From CAVOKN01 sp963696505 (GTDB lineage Bacteria; Pseudomonadota; Gammaproteobacteria; Burkholderiales; Rhodocyclaceae): a stretch of 45,039 nucleotides of DNA. A model generated the notes under the pieces. That model was not told the origin of the DNA. It ran no database searches and saw only the letters and a program-made list of their open reading frames with translations. Position 1 is the first letter of the stretch. The number at the start of each line of letters is the position of its first letter. Of the stretch, positions 17,197 through 27,343 are shown in pieces. The DNA is taken from positions 1 to 45,039 of the forward strand of contig CAVOKN010000022.1 in NCBI GenBank assembly GCA_963696505.1. Reading direction: 5' to 3'. A program made the translations under genes and the position numbers.

Positions 17197-18405
17197 TTAG
17201 CCCTTCCGCCGCACCCGGTCGCCGGCGGCAACCCCCACCGCACTGGCGGGGATCAGCAACTCGGCGGGCTCCACGCCCTCGACGATCTCGGCCACCGCGT
17301 CCCCCCGCAGTCCGAGCTTGACCGCCACCCTCTCGGCGCGGCCGCTCCGCAGGGCGAGCACCCAGGGCGACTTGCCGGCGGCGTCGCGAACTGCGTCGGC
17401 GGGGGCGAGCAGGGCGTCGTCGCGGCGCGCCACTTCGATGTCCACCGACACCGTCATGTCCTGTTTGAGATACGCGGGCGGCTGAGGCACCCGCAGCTTC
17501 ACTTCCACCGAGCCGCGCTGGGCGTCCACGCCGGGGTTGATGTAGAACAGCTCGGCGCCGAAGCGCTGGCCGGGGAAGGCGTCGGCGGACACCTGGGCCT
17601 TCTGGCCGGGATCGAGGAAGGCGAGGTTCTTCTCGTCGATCTGGAGCACGAGCTGGGTTTCTCCCGCGGGCGCCAGCACCATCAGGGTCTTGCCGATTTG
17701 GGCGATGTCCCCCGGCTCGACGTTGCGGGAGATCAGCACGCCGTCCACCGCGGCGCGGATCACCGTCTGCTCCAGCCTGACTTTCGCCGACTGCTGGTTG
17801 GCTTCGGCCTGGGCCAGGGCGGCGCGGGCGGCGGCGCTCTCGGCGCCTTCCGGACGCTGACTCTTGACCTGCACCTGGGCCGCGCGCAACTGGGATTCGG
17901 CCACGTCCAGCGCGCGCCTGGCGTCGTCGAGCTGGGACTGGCCGACGAAGTTGCGGTTGCGCAGTTCCTGGCTGCGTTCGAAGGCGCGGCGCGCCTGCAC
18001 CGCGTTGGCCTGGGTCTGGGCCAGGGCATGCTCCGCCGCCGGCAGCGCCGCTTCGCCGATCTGGCGCAGGCGTGCTCTTGCCTGGGCCACCGCGGCTTCC
18101 GTCTGGGCCAGGGCGGCGCGCTCGTTGCGGTCATCCAGCACCACCAGGACTTCGCCCTTCTTCACCGACTGACCCTCCCGCACCGGGATGCGAGCGACCC
18201 GCCCGCCGACTTCCGGCGCGACCTGCACCCGCTGCGGCGATTCCACCCGGCCGCTGGCCACGACGGTCTGTTGCACCGGGCCGCGTTTGAGGGCCACCGT
18301 TTCCACCGGCTTGCCGAGCAGGGCGTTGCGGCCGAGGAAGCCGGCAGCCAGGGCGACGATCACGGCCACGGCGAGCAAGCGCCAGCGGTTACGCGGAAAG
18401 GACAA
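17197..18405 (-). CDS. Periplasmic adaptor (membrane fusion protein) of the ABC exporter
   Basis: A 402-residue HlyD/MacA-type adaptor. It has an N-terminal membrane anchor (about residues 9-25, LLAVAVIVALAAGFLG), a lipoyl-like half motif (VAPEVGGRVARIPVREGQSVKKGEVL), a long coiled-coil hairpin rich in Ala, Gln and Arg (about 85-190), then the second lipoyl half and beta-barrel domains. I prefer TTG 18405 as start because GGGAG lies 7 bases upstream. A longer ATG at 18519 falls inside an intergenic palindrome. Together with the permease and ATPase it should form a periplasm-spanning exporter; no outer-membrane TolC-like gene is present here. Confidence 0.91.
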   Translation of the reverse strand: MSFPRNRWRLLAVAVIVALAAGFLGRNALLGKPVETVALKRGPVQQTVVASGRVESPQRVQVAPEVGGRVARIPVREGQSVKKGEVLVVLDDRNERAALAQTEAAVAQARARLRQIGEAALPAAEHALAQTQANAVQARRAFERSQELRNRNFVGQSQLDDARRALDVAESQLRAAQVQVKSQRPEGAESAAARAALAQAEANQQSAKVRLEQTVIRAAVDGVLISRNVEPGDIAQIGKTLMVLAPAGETQLVLQIDEKNLAFLDPGQKAQVSADAFPGQRFGAELFYINPGVDAQRGSVEVKLRVPQPPAYLKQDMTVSVDIEVARRDDALLAPADAVRDAAGKSPWVLALRSGRAERVAVKLGLRGDAVAEIVEGVEPAELLIPASAVGVAAGDRVRRKG

Positions 18406-18510
18406 GAGGGGCTCCCGGTCGATGGAAGAAGGCGCGATTCTAACCGGGCGGACCTTTCGGTTCGCCCGACAGGTCGTACCGTGCGCCGTGCGCACCGCGA
18501 CGGCCTGGAT

Positions 18511-18527
18511 GGTGCGCATGGCGCACC
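18511..18527. repeat. Intergenic palindrome (GGTGCGC/GCGCACC)
   Basis: Seven-base perfect arms around ATG, followed by CTACG, between the cls stop and the adaptor gene. It looks like a member of a dispersed REP-like family; other genomic copies would confirm this. It lacks a T tract. Confidence 0.6.
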
Positions 18528-18544
18528 CTACGGTCCACGGTGTC

Positions 18545-19741
18545 TCAGTGCTTGCCGCCGTAGCCGGCGATGCCGATCATCAGCCGCACCAGACCATAGG
18601 CGAGCCAGCGCGTCATGCGGTGAAGCAGCGGCTTGCGTTGCCAGTCCTCCTGCCGCAGTTCCTGGGCGCCGTGGGTCATGGCGCGGTGCAGGCTGTGGTG
18701 CAGGCGCTCGGCGAAGCCGGCGTCGCGCACCACCACGTTGGCCTCCCGCGCCAGCAACAGGCTGAAGGGGTCGATGTTGCTGGAGCCGACGGTCGCCCAA
18801 TGGCGGTCGATCACGGCGACCTTGGCGTGCAGAAAGCTGCGGTGGTACTCGAAGATGCGTATGCCCTGATGCAGCAGCGCGCCGTAGAGCGCCTGGGTGG
18901 CGTAGTGCAGCAGCACATACTCGACGCGGCCCTGGAGCAGCACGACGACCTTGACGCCGCGCCCCGCCGCCTGGGCCAGTGCCTGGCGGAATCGCCGGCC
19001 GGGCAGGAAGTAGGCGTTGGCGAGGAGGATTTCGTCGCGCGCCGCCCCCAGGGCTTCGAGGTAGGCGTCCTCGATGTCGTGGCGATGGCGCAGGTTGTCG
19101 CGAATGACGAAGGCGGCACGCACCGCGCCATGGTGCGCGGTGAGCAGTGGCACGGTACGGCGCACGCGGAAACGGCGCTTGAAGCTCGCCCAGGTCACCA
19201 TCTCCCAGATGCGGCGCGAGGATTCGTGGATCGGCGCCAGCAACGGCCCCTGCACCCTCACCGCGTAGTCGTAGCGCGGCGGCGTGTGGCCGGGGGTGTG
19301 CATGTCGTCGATAATGTTGATGCCGCCGACGAAGGCGATCTGACCGTCCACCACCGCCACCTTGCGATGCAGGCGCCGCAGCCGGTGACGGCGGAAGTTG
19401 AAGCGCGCCAGTTCCGGGCGGTACACCAGCGCCTCGACACCCGCCCGCAGCATCTCTGGCATCAGCCGGTCCGCGAATGCCCACGCGCCGAAGCCATCCA
19501 CCAGCACCCGCACCGCAACGCCGCGGCGGGCGGCGCCGATCAGGGCGTCGGCGATCAGGCGCCCGGTGACGTCATCCTCGAAGATGTAGGTTTCGAGATA
19601 GACCTCGCTGCGCGCCTCGTCGATCGCCTGGCGCAGCGCCGGAAAGTATTCGGCGCCGGTTTCCAGCAGGTTGACCCGGTTGCCCGGCAGAAATTCCGGG
19701 CGCATCGGCGCCCACTTCAGTTTCAGCGCGCGACGACGCAT
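18545..19741 (-). CDS. clsB: Cardiolipin synthase B-like phospholipase D protein
   Basis: A 398-residue PLD-superfamily enzyme with two HKD motifs: HRKVAVVD followed by FVGGIN (H125), and HAKVAVID followed by TVGSSNID (H305). It lacks the N-terminal membrane helices of ClsA, matching ClsB (YbhO), which makes cardiolipin or phosphatidylglycerol from phospholipids at the inner membrane. The start overlaps the end of an EEP-family gene by 19 bases. The same pairing occurs in E. coli as ybhO–ybhP, which strengthens the call. Confidence 0.88.
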   Translation of the reverse strand: MRRRALKLKWAPMRPEFLPGNRVNLLETGAEYFPALRQAIDEARSEVYLETYIFEDDVTGRLIADALIGAARRGVAVRVLVDGFGAWAFADRLMPEMLRAGVEALVYRPELARFNFRRHRLRRLHRKVAVVDGQIAFVGGINIIDDMHTPGHTPPRYDYAVRVQGPLLAPIHESSRRIWEMVTWASFKRRFRVRRTVPLLTAHHGAVRAAFVIRDNLRHRHDIEDAYLEALGAARDEILLANAYFLPGRRFRQALAQAAGRGVKVVVLLQGRVEYVLLHYATQALYGALLHQGIRIFEYHRSFLHAKVAVIDRHWATVGSSNIDPFSLLLAREANVVVRDAGFAERLHHSLHRAMTHGAQELRQEDWQRKPLLHRMTRWLAYGLVRLMIGIAGYGGKH

Positions 19742-20469
19742 GCCGAGAGCACGGCGTGGTCGGAGATGCGCGACCAGGGTTCACCGAAATGGACCTGGGC
19801 GCGCTCGATCTCGAAGCCGCGGACGTAGATCCGGTCGAGACGGAACACCGGCAGCGAACTGGGGAAGCTCTTTGCCGGCTTGCCGCGGTGGCGGGCGAAC
19901 ACTTCCGTCAGGTCGAGACGCTTTTCCAGCAGGCCGCAGGCCGAGTTGCGCCAGTCGTTGAAGTCGCCGGCGACGACCAGCGGCGCGTTGCCGGCCAGCC
20001 GCTCCATGCGCTGCGCCAGGGATTGCAACTGCCGCCGCCGTGCGCTGGCGGTCAGCCCGAGATGCACGCACACGCAGTGCAGCGGCAACTGCCACCCGGG
20101 CGGGGCGATCTGGCAGTGCAGCAGGCCGCGCCGCTCGAAGGCAAGCTCCGAAATGTCCTGGTTCTGCGCGGAGAGGATGGGAAAGCGCGACAGGATGGCG
20201 TTGCCGTGGTGACCGTGGTCGTAGATCGCGTTCATGCCGTAGGCCGTCTCCTGCCAAACGTCTTCGGCCAGGAACTCGTGCTGCGGGCTGCCGGGCCAGT
20301 CCTCATAGGCCGAGGAGTGGCCGACGTGCAGGCCCTGCACCTCCTGCAGGAAGACGATGTCCGGATTGAGGCTGCGCAGCCGCTCGCGCAGTTCATGGAT
20401 CATCATCCGCCGGTTGAACTGGGAGAAGCCCTTGTGGATGTTGTAGGTGACGATCGACAGGCGCTTCAT
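19723..20469 (-). CDS. Endonuclease/exonuclease/phosphatase-family protein (YbhP-like)
   Basis: A 248-residue EEP-fold protein. Family landmarks are SIVTYNIHKGF, DIVFLQEVQG, GNAILSRFPI, the VVAGDFNDW motif, FRLDRIYVRG and a C-terminal SDHAVLSA with the catalytic histidine. The substrate is unknown; in this context a phosphodiesterase acting in phospholipid metabolism is plausible. It overlaps clsB and should be co-expressed with it. Start is ATG 20469 (MKRLSIVTYN). Confidence 0.88.
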   Translation of the reverse strand: MKRLSIVTYNIHKGFSQFNRRMMIHELRERLRSLNPDIVFLQEVQGLHVGHSSAYEDWPGSPQHEFLAEDVWQETAYGMNAIYDHGHHGNAILSRFPILSAQNQDISELAFERRGLLHCQIAPPGWQLPLHCVCVHLGLTASARRRQLQSLAQRMERLAGNAPLVVAGDFNDWRNSACGLLEKRLDLTEVFARHRGKPAKSFPSSLPVFRLDRIYVRGFEIERAQVHFGEPWSRISDHAVLSACVVAR

Positions 20470-20546
20470 GGGTCGAGGTGGGCCACTGCTCGTTGCGCGC
20501 CGCTGCGCTACCGGCCCGGCGCCGTGCCGCAGGGCCTGACTTTCGT

Positions 20547-21647
20547 TCAGGACGCTTCGAGCATGCGCTCCAGCGCGACCTTGGCCAGTTCCGCCTCGTG
20601 CGGTGGCACGCTGATGCGATTGACCACCTTGCCCTGCGCCAGGTTCTCCAGGCACCAGGCGAGATGCTGCGGGTCGATGCGCGCCATGGTCGAGCACATG
20701 CACACCGTCGGCGCCATGAACTGTACGGTCTTGCTTTCCGACTTCACCTCCTCGGCCAGGCGCTGCACCAGATTCAGTTCGGTGCCGACCAGCCAGCGGG
20801 TTCCGGGTGCCCCGGCCTTGACGGTCTTGATGATGTGCTCGGTCGAACCGACATGGTCCGACAGCCGGCAAACCTCGAAGGCGCATTCGGGGTGGGAGAT
20901 GACGATGCCGTCGGGATGCTGGTTGCGGAAGCGCAGGATGTGCTGCGGCTGGAACATCTGGTGCACCGAGCAGTGCCCCTTCCACAGCAGAATCCTGGCG
21001 GCGCGGACTTCCTCGGCGCTCAAGCCGCCGTTCTCCAGATCGGGATCCCAGACCTTCATTTCGTCCAGCGGGATGCCCATCTTGTGGCCGCTCCAGCGCC
21101 CGAGGTGCTGGTCGGGGAAGAACAGCACCTTGGCGCGCCGCGCGAAGGACCATTCGAGGATCTTCGTCGCGTTGCTGGAGGTGCACACGATGCCGCCGTG
21201 CTCGCCGCAGAAGGCCTTCAGGTCCGCCGCCGAATTGATGTAGGTGACGGGGGTGAAGAGCGCATCCGGGTCGCCGACCGCTTCCTCCAGTTCGCGCCAG
21301 CAGCGCTCCACTTTGGCCAAGCTCGCCATGTCCGCCATCGAGCAGCCCGCCGCCAGGTCCGGCAGGATGGCGATCTGCTCCGGCTTGGACAGGATGTCCG
21401 CCACCTCGGCCATGAAATGCACGCCGCAGAAAACGATGTACTCGGCGTCGGACTGCGCCGCAAGCCTTGAGAGCTTGAGCGAATCGCCGGTCAGGTCGGC
21501 ATGCAGATAGACGTCGGCACGCTGGTAGTGGTGCACCAACAGCACCACTCGCCTGCCTAGCTGTGCCCGCGCGGCGCGGATGCGCGCCTGGGCGTCCTCG
21601 TCCTTGAGGGCGTTGAAGCGGTCGAAGGCGATGGTGGCTTGTTGCAT
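20547..21647 (-). CDS. nadA: Quinolinate synthase
   Basis: NadA condenses iminoaspartate with dihydroxyacetone phosphate to quinolinate, the first committed product of NAD synthesis, using a [4Fe-4S] cluster. The 366-residue protein contains LLVHHYQRADV, the cysteine motifs IVFCGVHFMAE, DLAAGCSMAD and HPECAFEV, and the C-terminal PTVCMCSTMARI. It ends in PPHEAELAKVALERMLEAS as usual. No nadB or nadC is adjacent in the window. Confidence 0.96.
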   Translation of the reverse strand: MQQATIAFDRFNALKDEDAQARIRAARAQLGRRVVLLVHHYQRADVYLHADLTGDSLKLSRLAAQSDAEYIVFCGVHFMAEVADILSKPEQIAILPDLAAGCSMADMASLAKVERCWRELEEAVGDPDALFTPVTYINSAADLKAFCGEHGGIVCTSSNATKILEWSFARRAKVLFFPDQHLGRWSGHKMGIPLDEMKVWDPDLENGGLSAEEVRAARILLWKGHCSVHQMFQPQHILRFRNQHPDGIVISHPECAFEVCRLSDHVGSTEHIIKTVKAGAPGTRWLVGTELNLVQRLAEEVKSESKTVQFMAPTVCMCSTMARIDPQHLAWCLENLAQGKVVNRISVPPHEAELAKVALERMLEAS

Positions 21648-21774
21648 GTCCGGGATCAGGAGTCAGATTCTGGGAAACTTGCGGTCTCTTCGGAACTCAG
21701 CGGAACTCAGCATGCTGGAAAAAATGCCACGGCGCCAGCCAACGGGAGCCCCTTCGTTCACATCGGGGGGACAG

Positions 21775-21795
21775 ACAAGGGGAATCGCCCCTTGT
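21775..21795 (-). terminator. Possible terminator downstream of the rhodanese gene
   Basis: ACAAGGGG and CCCCTTGT form an eight-pair stem with a five-base loop. The tail on the minus strand (CTGTCC) is only weakly T-rich. The rest of 21648-21860 holds a 10-bp duplication CGGAACTCAG near 21699-21718 and nothing else I can name. Confidence 0.35.
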
Positions 21796-21860
21796 TCGTA
21801 CGTTGCAGGTTTTCCGGCCAAGTCCAAGCCACATGCCTGTCAGCTACCAACCTGGCCGGT

Positions 21861-22313
21861 TCAGCCCTGGTGCCACGGCAACCCTGCCGCCCTCCAGCCG
21901 CCGAGCTTGTCGCGGTGGCCGTTGGCGTCCTTGTTGCCCTGGAAGCCTTCGAGCACGTTGTAGCAGTCCGGGTAGCCGGCCTCGGTGGCGGCGATGGCGG
22001 CGTGGTGCGAACGGTGGCCGCTGCGGCAGACGATGATGAGCAGGGATTCGGTGCTCACCGCATGGCGCAACTCGTCGAGGAAGTGGGGATTGCGCGCGTG
22101 GCCGGGGTAGAACTGCCACTCGATCTCGATGGCGCCGGGAATGCGGCCGACGAAGTCCCATTCGGCGCGGGTACGGCAATCGACGAGTTTGGCCCCGGGA
22201 GCGTGCTGCCAGACCGCGAACGCCTCCTTGGGTGTCAGCGCACCCTCGTAGGGGAGCTTCATCTCTTTGCCGCGCTGCTGGGCCAGGCCCAGGATTTCAC
22301 TCAGCTTGATCAT
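21861..22313 (-). CDS. Rhodanese-like domain protein
   Basis: A 150-residue single-domain rhodanese. The active-site loop CRSGHRS carries the catalytic cysteine, and LVDCRTRAEWDFVGRIPGA is the typical first half. No signal peptide is visible, so it is likely a cytoplasmic sulfurtransferase or sulfur carrier. The start is ATG 22313 (MIKLSEILGLAQQRG). It is divergent from glnA with a 252-bp regulatory gap. Confidence 0.9.
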   Translation of the reverse strand: MIKLSEILGLAQQRGKEMKLPYEGALTPKEAFAVWQHAPGAKLVDCRTRAEWDFVGRIPGAIEIEWQFYPGHARNPHFLDELRHAVSTESLLIIVCRSGHRSHHAAIAATEAGYPDCYNVLEGFQGNKDANGHRDKLGGWRAAGLPWHQG

Positions 22314-22387
22314 CGACGGGTTCGGCGGGGATTCACCACGACTTGCAGTATAAGTCAGCCCCGGCCTGGGCCGTCCGATCAGCTTGA

Positions 22388-22450
22388 TGCACCAAATACG
22401 GGCACCGCGAGCAGGCCGCGGCCCAAACCGGTGCGCACAGCTTTGGTTCA
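22388..22450 (+). promoter_or_regulatory. Two candidate NtrC-binding sites upstream of glnA
   Basis: TGCACCAAATACGGGCA (22388-22404) fits the TGCAC-N7-GTGCA pattern with one mismatch. CGCACAGCTTTGGTTCA (22434-22450) fits with two. They lie about 110 and 65 bases before the -24 element, a usual enhancer position for NtrC. The activator gene ntrC lies downstream of glnA. Confidence 0.6.
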
Positions 22451-22499
22451 TTGCCCGTTCCGGGCTTGTGGCACAATGCCTCCCCTCCCGCCAGCGCCC

Positions 22500-22515
22500 T
22501 GGCACAGGTTCTGCT
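22500..22515 (+). promoter_or_regulatory. Sigma-54 promoter of glnA
   Basis: TGGCACAGGTTCTGCT matches the -24/-12 consensus TGGCAC-N5-YTGCW with correct GG to GC spacing. The predicted start is near 22526, about 40 bases before the glnA ATG. Confidence 0.8.
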
Positions 22516-22565
22516 AATCCCGCCGAACAGGCTTCATCCCATACCCGCTCAATCTGTTAGGAGTC

Positions 22566-23978
22566 ATGATGTCCCCGCAAGACATAATCAAGCTGGTCAA
22601 AGACAAGGAAGTCAAATTCGTCGATTTCCGCTTCACCGACACCCGCGGCAAGGAGCAGCACGTCAGTGTTCCAGTGAAGGCTTTCGACATCGACAAGTTC
22701 GAGTCGGGCCACGCCTTCGACGGTTCGTCGATTGCCGGCTGGAAGGGCATCCAGGCCTCCGACATGTTGCTGATGCCGGACCCGGCCAGTTCTTTCGTTG
22801 ATCCGTTCATGGACGAGACCACGCTGGTGATCACCTGCGATGTGGTGGAGCCGACGGACGGCAAGGGCTATGACCGCGACCCGCGCTCTATCGCGCGCCG
22901 CGCCGAGGCCTACCTGAAGGCGAGCGGCTTGGGCGACGTGTGCTACTTCGGACCCGAGCCCGAGTTCTTCATCTTCGACTCGGTCGAGTGGTCGGTGGAC
23001 ATGTCCGGCTCCTACTGCAAGGTGTTCTCCGAGGAAGCGGCCTGGGCCTCCGGCGAGAAGTTCGAGGGCGGCAACACCGGCCACCGTCCGGGCGTCAAGG
23101 GCGGTTACTTCCCGGTTCCTCCGGTCGATTCGCTGCACGACATCCGCTCCGCCATGTGCCTGGCGCTGGAGCAGGTCGGCGTCGAGGTGGAAGTGCATCA
23201 CCACGAGGTGGCCACTGCTGGCCAGTGCGAGATCGGCACCAAATACGCCCCCCTGGTGCAGCGCGCCGACTGGCTGCAGCGGATGAAGTACGTGATCCAC
23301 AACGTGGCTCACAGCTACGGCAAGACCGCCACCTTCATGCCCAAGCCCATCGTCGGCGACAACGGCTCCGGCATGCACTGCCACCAGTCGATCTGGAAGG
23401 ACGGCCAGAACCTCTTCGCCGGCAACGGCTACGCCGGCCTGTCCGAGCTTGCGCTCTACTACATCGGCGGCATCATCAAGCACGCCAAGGCGCTGAACGC
23501 CATCACCAATCCCGGCACCAACTCCTACAAGCGTCTGGTGCCCGGCTTCGAGGCGCCGATCAACCTCGCCTACTCGGCGCGCAACCGCTCCGCCGCGGTG
23601 CGCATCCCCTTCGTGTCCAGCGCCAAGGCGCGCCGCATTGAAGTGCGCTTCCCCGACCCCACGGCCAACCCCTACCTCGCCTTCGCCGCGATGATGATGG
23701 CGGGCCTGGACGGCGTGCAGAACAAGATCCATCCGGGCGATCCGATGGACAAGAACCTGTACGACCTGCCGCCCGAAGAAGCCGCCAAGGTGCCGCACCC
23801 CTGCGCCTCGCTGGACGAAGCCCTCAGCGAGCTCGACAAGGATCGCGACTTCCTGACCCGCGGCGGCGTGTTCTCCAACGACATGATCGATGCCTACATC
23901 GAACTGAAGATGGAGGAAGTGACGCGCTTCCGCATGACCACCCACCCGGTGGAATACGACATGTACTTCTCGCTCTGA
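22566..23978 (+). CDS. glnA: Glutamine synthetase, type I
   Basis: GlnA makes glutamine from glutamate, ammonia and ATP as a dodecamer. The 470-residue protein has the N-terminal VDFRFTDTRGKEQHVSVP, the latch loop with FDGSSIAGW, metal-binding FGPEPEFFIFD, the ATP-site KPIVGDNGSGMHCHQS and the adenylylation tyrosine in NLYDLPPEE, so it is a GSI-beta enzyme regulated by GlnE. Two tandem ATGs (22566, 22569) are possible starts after GGAG. The promoter is sigma-54-type with NtrC sites, and a terminator follows at 24042. Confidence 0.98.
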   Translation: MMSPQDIIKLVKDKEVKFVDFRFTDTRGKEQHVSVPVKAFDIDKFESGHAFDGSSIAGWKGIQASDMLLMPDPASSFVDPFMDETTLVITCDVVEPTDGKGYDRDPRSIARRAEAYLKASGLGDVCYFGPEPEFFIFDSVEWSVDMSGSYCKVFSEEAAWASGEKFEGGNTGHRPGVKGGYFPVPPVDSLHDIRSAMCLALEQVGVEVEVHHHEVATAGQCEIGTKYAPLVQRADWLQRMKYVIHNVAHSYGKTATFMPKPIVGDNGSGMHCHQSIWKDGQNLFAGNGYAGLSELALYYIGGIIKHAKALNAITNPGTNSYKRLVPGFEAPINLAYSARNRSAAVRIPFVSSAKARRIEVRFPDPTANPYLAFAAMMMAGLDGVQNKIHPGDPMDKNLYDLPPEEAAKVPHPCASLDEALSELDKDRDFLTRGGVFSNDMIDAYIELKMEEVTRFRMTTHPVEYDMYFSL

Positions 23979-24041
23979 TGCATCTGCGCGGCCTGCGGCC
24001 CCGGCCGCAGGTCAGCTTGTTGGCGCCGTAAGCGTTGAGGA

Positions 24042-24066
24042 AGGACGGGGAAGCCCGTCCTTTTTC
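24042..24066 (+). terminator. Rho-independent terminator of glnA
   Basis: AGGACGGG and CCCGTCCT form an eight-pair stem with loop GAAG, running into five Ts. A second GC-rich hairpin, CCTGCGGCC/GGCCGCAGG, stands just after the glnA stop (23992-24011). Confidence 0.88.
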
Positions 24067-24128
24067 GTTTATGCCGCAGGTTTGAAGTTGCTACACTCCC
24101 TGCCATTCCCTCATCCGGGCGCAACGCC

Positions 24129-24602
24129 ATGATCAGAAACGCCTGCTTCGCCGCCATCCTCGCCACGGGGCTGATCGGCACCTGTCATGCGGACATCTAC
24201 AAGTGCACCGATGCCGCGGGCCACGTGACCTATACCAATCAGAAGTCGTCGGACAAAGGCTGCTCCCTCCTGTCGAAGGACCAGGCAGTGTCCACCGTGC
24301 CCGGGTCGCGGCCGTCGGCCAAGCCGGAGAGCGGGACGCCGGCGGGATTTCCCAAAGTCGACTCGGACACCCAGAAGCGGCGCGACACCGACCGGCGGAA
24401 GATCCTGGAGCAGGAGCTTTCTTCCGAGCAACAGAGCCTTGAACAGGCGAAGAAGGATCTCGCCGAGCAGGAGGCCGAGCGCTTCGGCGACGAAAAGAAC
24501 TACCAGCGCGTCCTCGACCGCCTCCAGCCCTACAAGGACAAGGTTGCCCTGCACGAGCGCAACGTCGATGCGCTGAAGAAGGAGATCGGCAACCTCAAGT
24601 AG
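24129..24602 (+). CDS. DUF4124 exported protein
   Basis: A 157-residue protein with a signal peptide ending at CHA before DIYKCTDAAGHVTYTNQ, the typical start of the DUF4124 domain. Two further Cys residues (KCTD, KGCS) probably form a disulfide in the periplasm. After a Pro/Ser linker, residues about 80-157 are a highly charged coiled coil (KRRDTDRRKILEQELSSEQQ and following). Its function is unknown. A DUF4124 gene between glnA and ntrB recurs in betaproteobacteria as far as I recall, which hints at a link with nitrogen control but proves none. Confidence 0.88.
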   Translation: MIRNACFAAILATGLIGTCHADIYKCTDAAGHVTYTNQKSSDKGCSLLSKDQAVSTVPGSRPSAKPESGTPAGFPKVDSDTQKRRDTDRRKILEQELSSEQQSLEQAKKDLAEQEAERFGDEKNYQRVLDRLQPYKDKVALHERNVDALKKEIGNLK

Positions 24603-24649
24603 GCTGCCGCGGGGGCGCGGCGGGCCTGCTTCTTGCTGACTTCGCAGGC

Positions 24650-25714
24650 ATGCCCGCACTCCAGTACCCTGTCATTCCGGCGCCCTTCGCCGGCCTCGAT
24701 CTGCTGTCCTCGGCGGTGCTGCTGCTCGACGAGCGCTTCGTGATCCAGTATGCGAACCCGGCGGCGGAGAACCTGTTCGAAGTCAGCAGCAAGCACCTGG
24801 TGCGCAACCCGCTGGCGAAGCTGCTGGGGCAGCCCCCAGGGCTGTCCGCCGCCCTCGGCAATGCCCTGCGCACCAACTGGAGCTACACCGGCCAGAACAT
24901 TACTGTGCCTCGACTTGGTGCAGGTGCGCTCCATCTCGACTGCACCGTGACGCCGGTGGAAGCCGGTTCGGTGCGGCTGCTGCTGGAATTCCGGCCCATA
25001 GACCAGCAGCTTCGAGTCGCGCGCGAGGAACGCCTGATCGAGCAGCAACAGGTCAATCGCGAGCTGATCCGCAATCTGGCCCACGAGATCAAGAACCCTC
25101 TGGGGGGAATCCGGGGTTCCGCACAACTCCTGGAACGGGAGCTCGCCAGCCCGCAACTCAGGGAATACACGCAGGTCATCATCCAGGAGGCTGACCGGCT
25201 GCAGGACCTGATGAACCGGCTGCTCACCTCGCACCGCGTAATGCAGCCGGCGCCGGTGAACATCCACGACGTGCTGCAGCGGGTGCGGCGCCTTATCGCC
25301 GCCGAGTTTCCGGCCATCGAGCTCGGCGCCGACTACGACATCAGCCTGCCCGACCTGACCGGCGACCGAGAGCAACTGATCCAGGCGGTGCTCAACATCG
25401 TGCGCAACGCCGCCCAGGCGTTGGAGGGACACGGGCGGATCACGCTGCGCACCCGGGCGCGGCGGCAGGTGACGGTAGCCAAGCGACGCTACCGTCTGGC
25501 ACTGGAATTGCAGGTGATCGATGACGGTCCCGGCATTCCGGAGGACATCCGCGACAGGATCTTCTTCCCGCTGGTGTCGGGACGAGAGGGCGGCAGCGGC
25601 CTCGGGCTGTCACTGGCGCAGAGTTTCATCCAGCAGCACCACGGCATGATCGAGGTGGAAAGCCGGCCCGGACATACGTGCTTCACGGTGGTGGTGCCGA
25701 TCGGAAAAGGATGA
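24650..25714 (+). CDS. ntrB: Nitrogen regulation sensor histidine kinase NtrB
   Basis: NtrB (GlnL) phosphorylates NtrC under nitrogen limitation and is held in check by PII. The 354-residue soluble protein has an N-terminal PAS domain (about 15-115), the H-box with H145 in RNLAHEIKNPLGGIRGSAQLL, the N-box NIVRNAAQAL, DDGPGIPEDIRDRIF and GLGLSLAQ. It has no membrane segment, as expected. It is followed by ntrC after a 92-bp gap that carries heptamer repeats. Confidence 0.96.
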   Translation: MPALQYPVIPAPFAGLDLLSSAVLLLDERFVIQYANPAAENLFEVSSKHLVRNPLAKLLGQPPGLSAALGNALRTNWSYTGQNITVPRLGAGALHLDCTVTPVEAGSVRLLLEFRPIDQQLRVAREERLIEQQQVNRELIRNLAHEIKNPLGGIRGSAQLLERELASPQLREYTQVIIQEADRLQDLMNRLLTSHRVMQPAPVNIHDVLQRVRRLIAAEFPAIELGADYDISLPDLTGDREQLIQAVLNIVRNAAQALEGHGRITLRTRARRQVTVAKRRYRLALELQVIDDGPGIPEDIRDRIFFPLVSGREGGSGLGLSLAQSFIQQHHGMIEVESRPGHTCFTVVVPIGKG

Positions 25715-25788
25715 GGATTGAGGATTGAGCAGCGCCAGCGGTGTTGCTGAATCCTGAATCCTGAATCCTGAATCCTGAATCCTGAACC
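25713..25788. repeat. Heptanucleotide repeats between ntrB and ntrC
   Basis: Two GAGGATT copies (25713-25726) overlap the ntrB stop. Five perfect CTGAATC copies plus one variant follow at 25747-25788. The two blocks face each other and can pair imperfectly (GGATTGAGCAGC with GTTGCTGAATCC), giving a hairpin between the genes. CTGAATC is the reverse complement of the GATTCAG array at 11341. Confidence 0.95.
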
Positions 25789-25806
25789 CTCACGCATCTG
25801 GAAAAA

Positions 25807-27231
<1,425 letters not shown>

Positions 27232-27286
27232 CGCCGGCCCGGTGGGCCGCGTTCGCAAGTAAACTCGCACCACGCCCTCTCCCTTG

Positions 27287-27310
27287 CCCTCCCCCGCCTG
27301 CGGGGGAGGG
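27287..27310. repeat. GC-rich intergenic palindrome before birA
   Basis: CCCTCCCCCG and CGGGGGAGGG form a ten-pair stem with loop CCTG. No T tract follows on either side, so it is more likely a dispersed intergenic element than a terminator. A longer in-frame TTG start for birA (27284) would run through it, which argues against that start. Confidence 0.6.
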
Positions 27311-27343
27311 TTGGGGTGGGAGCATGTCGCGTTCCGCCACGCC

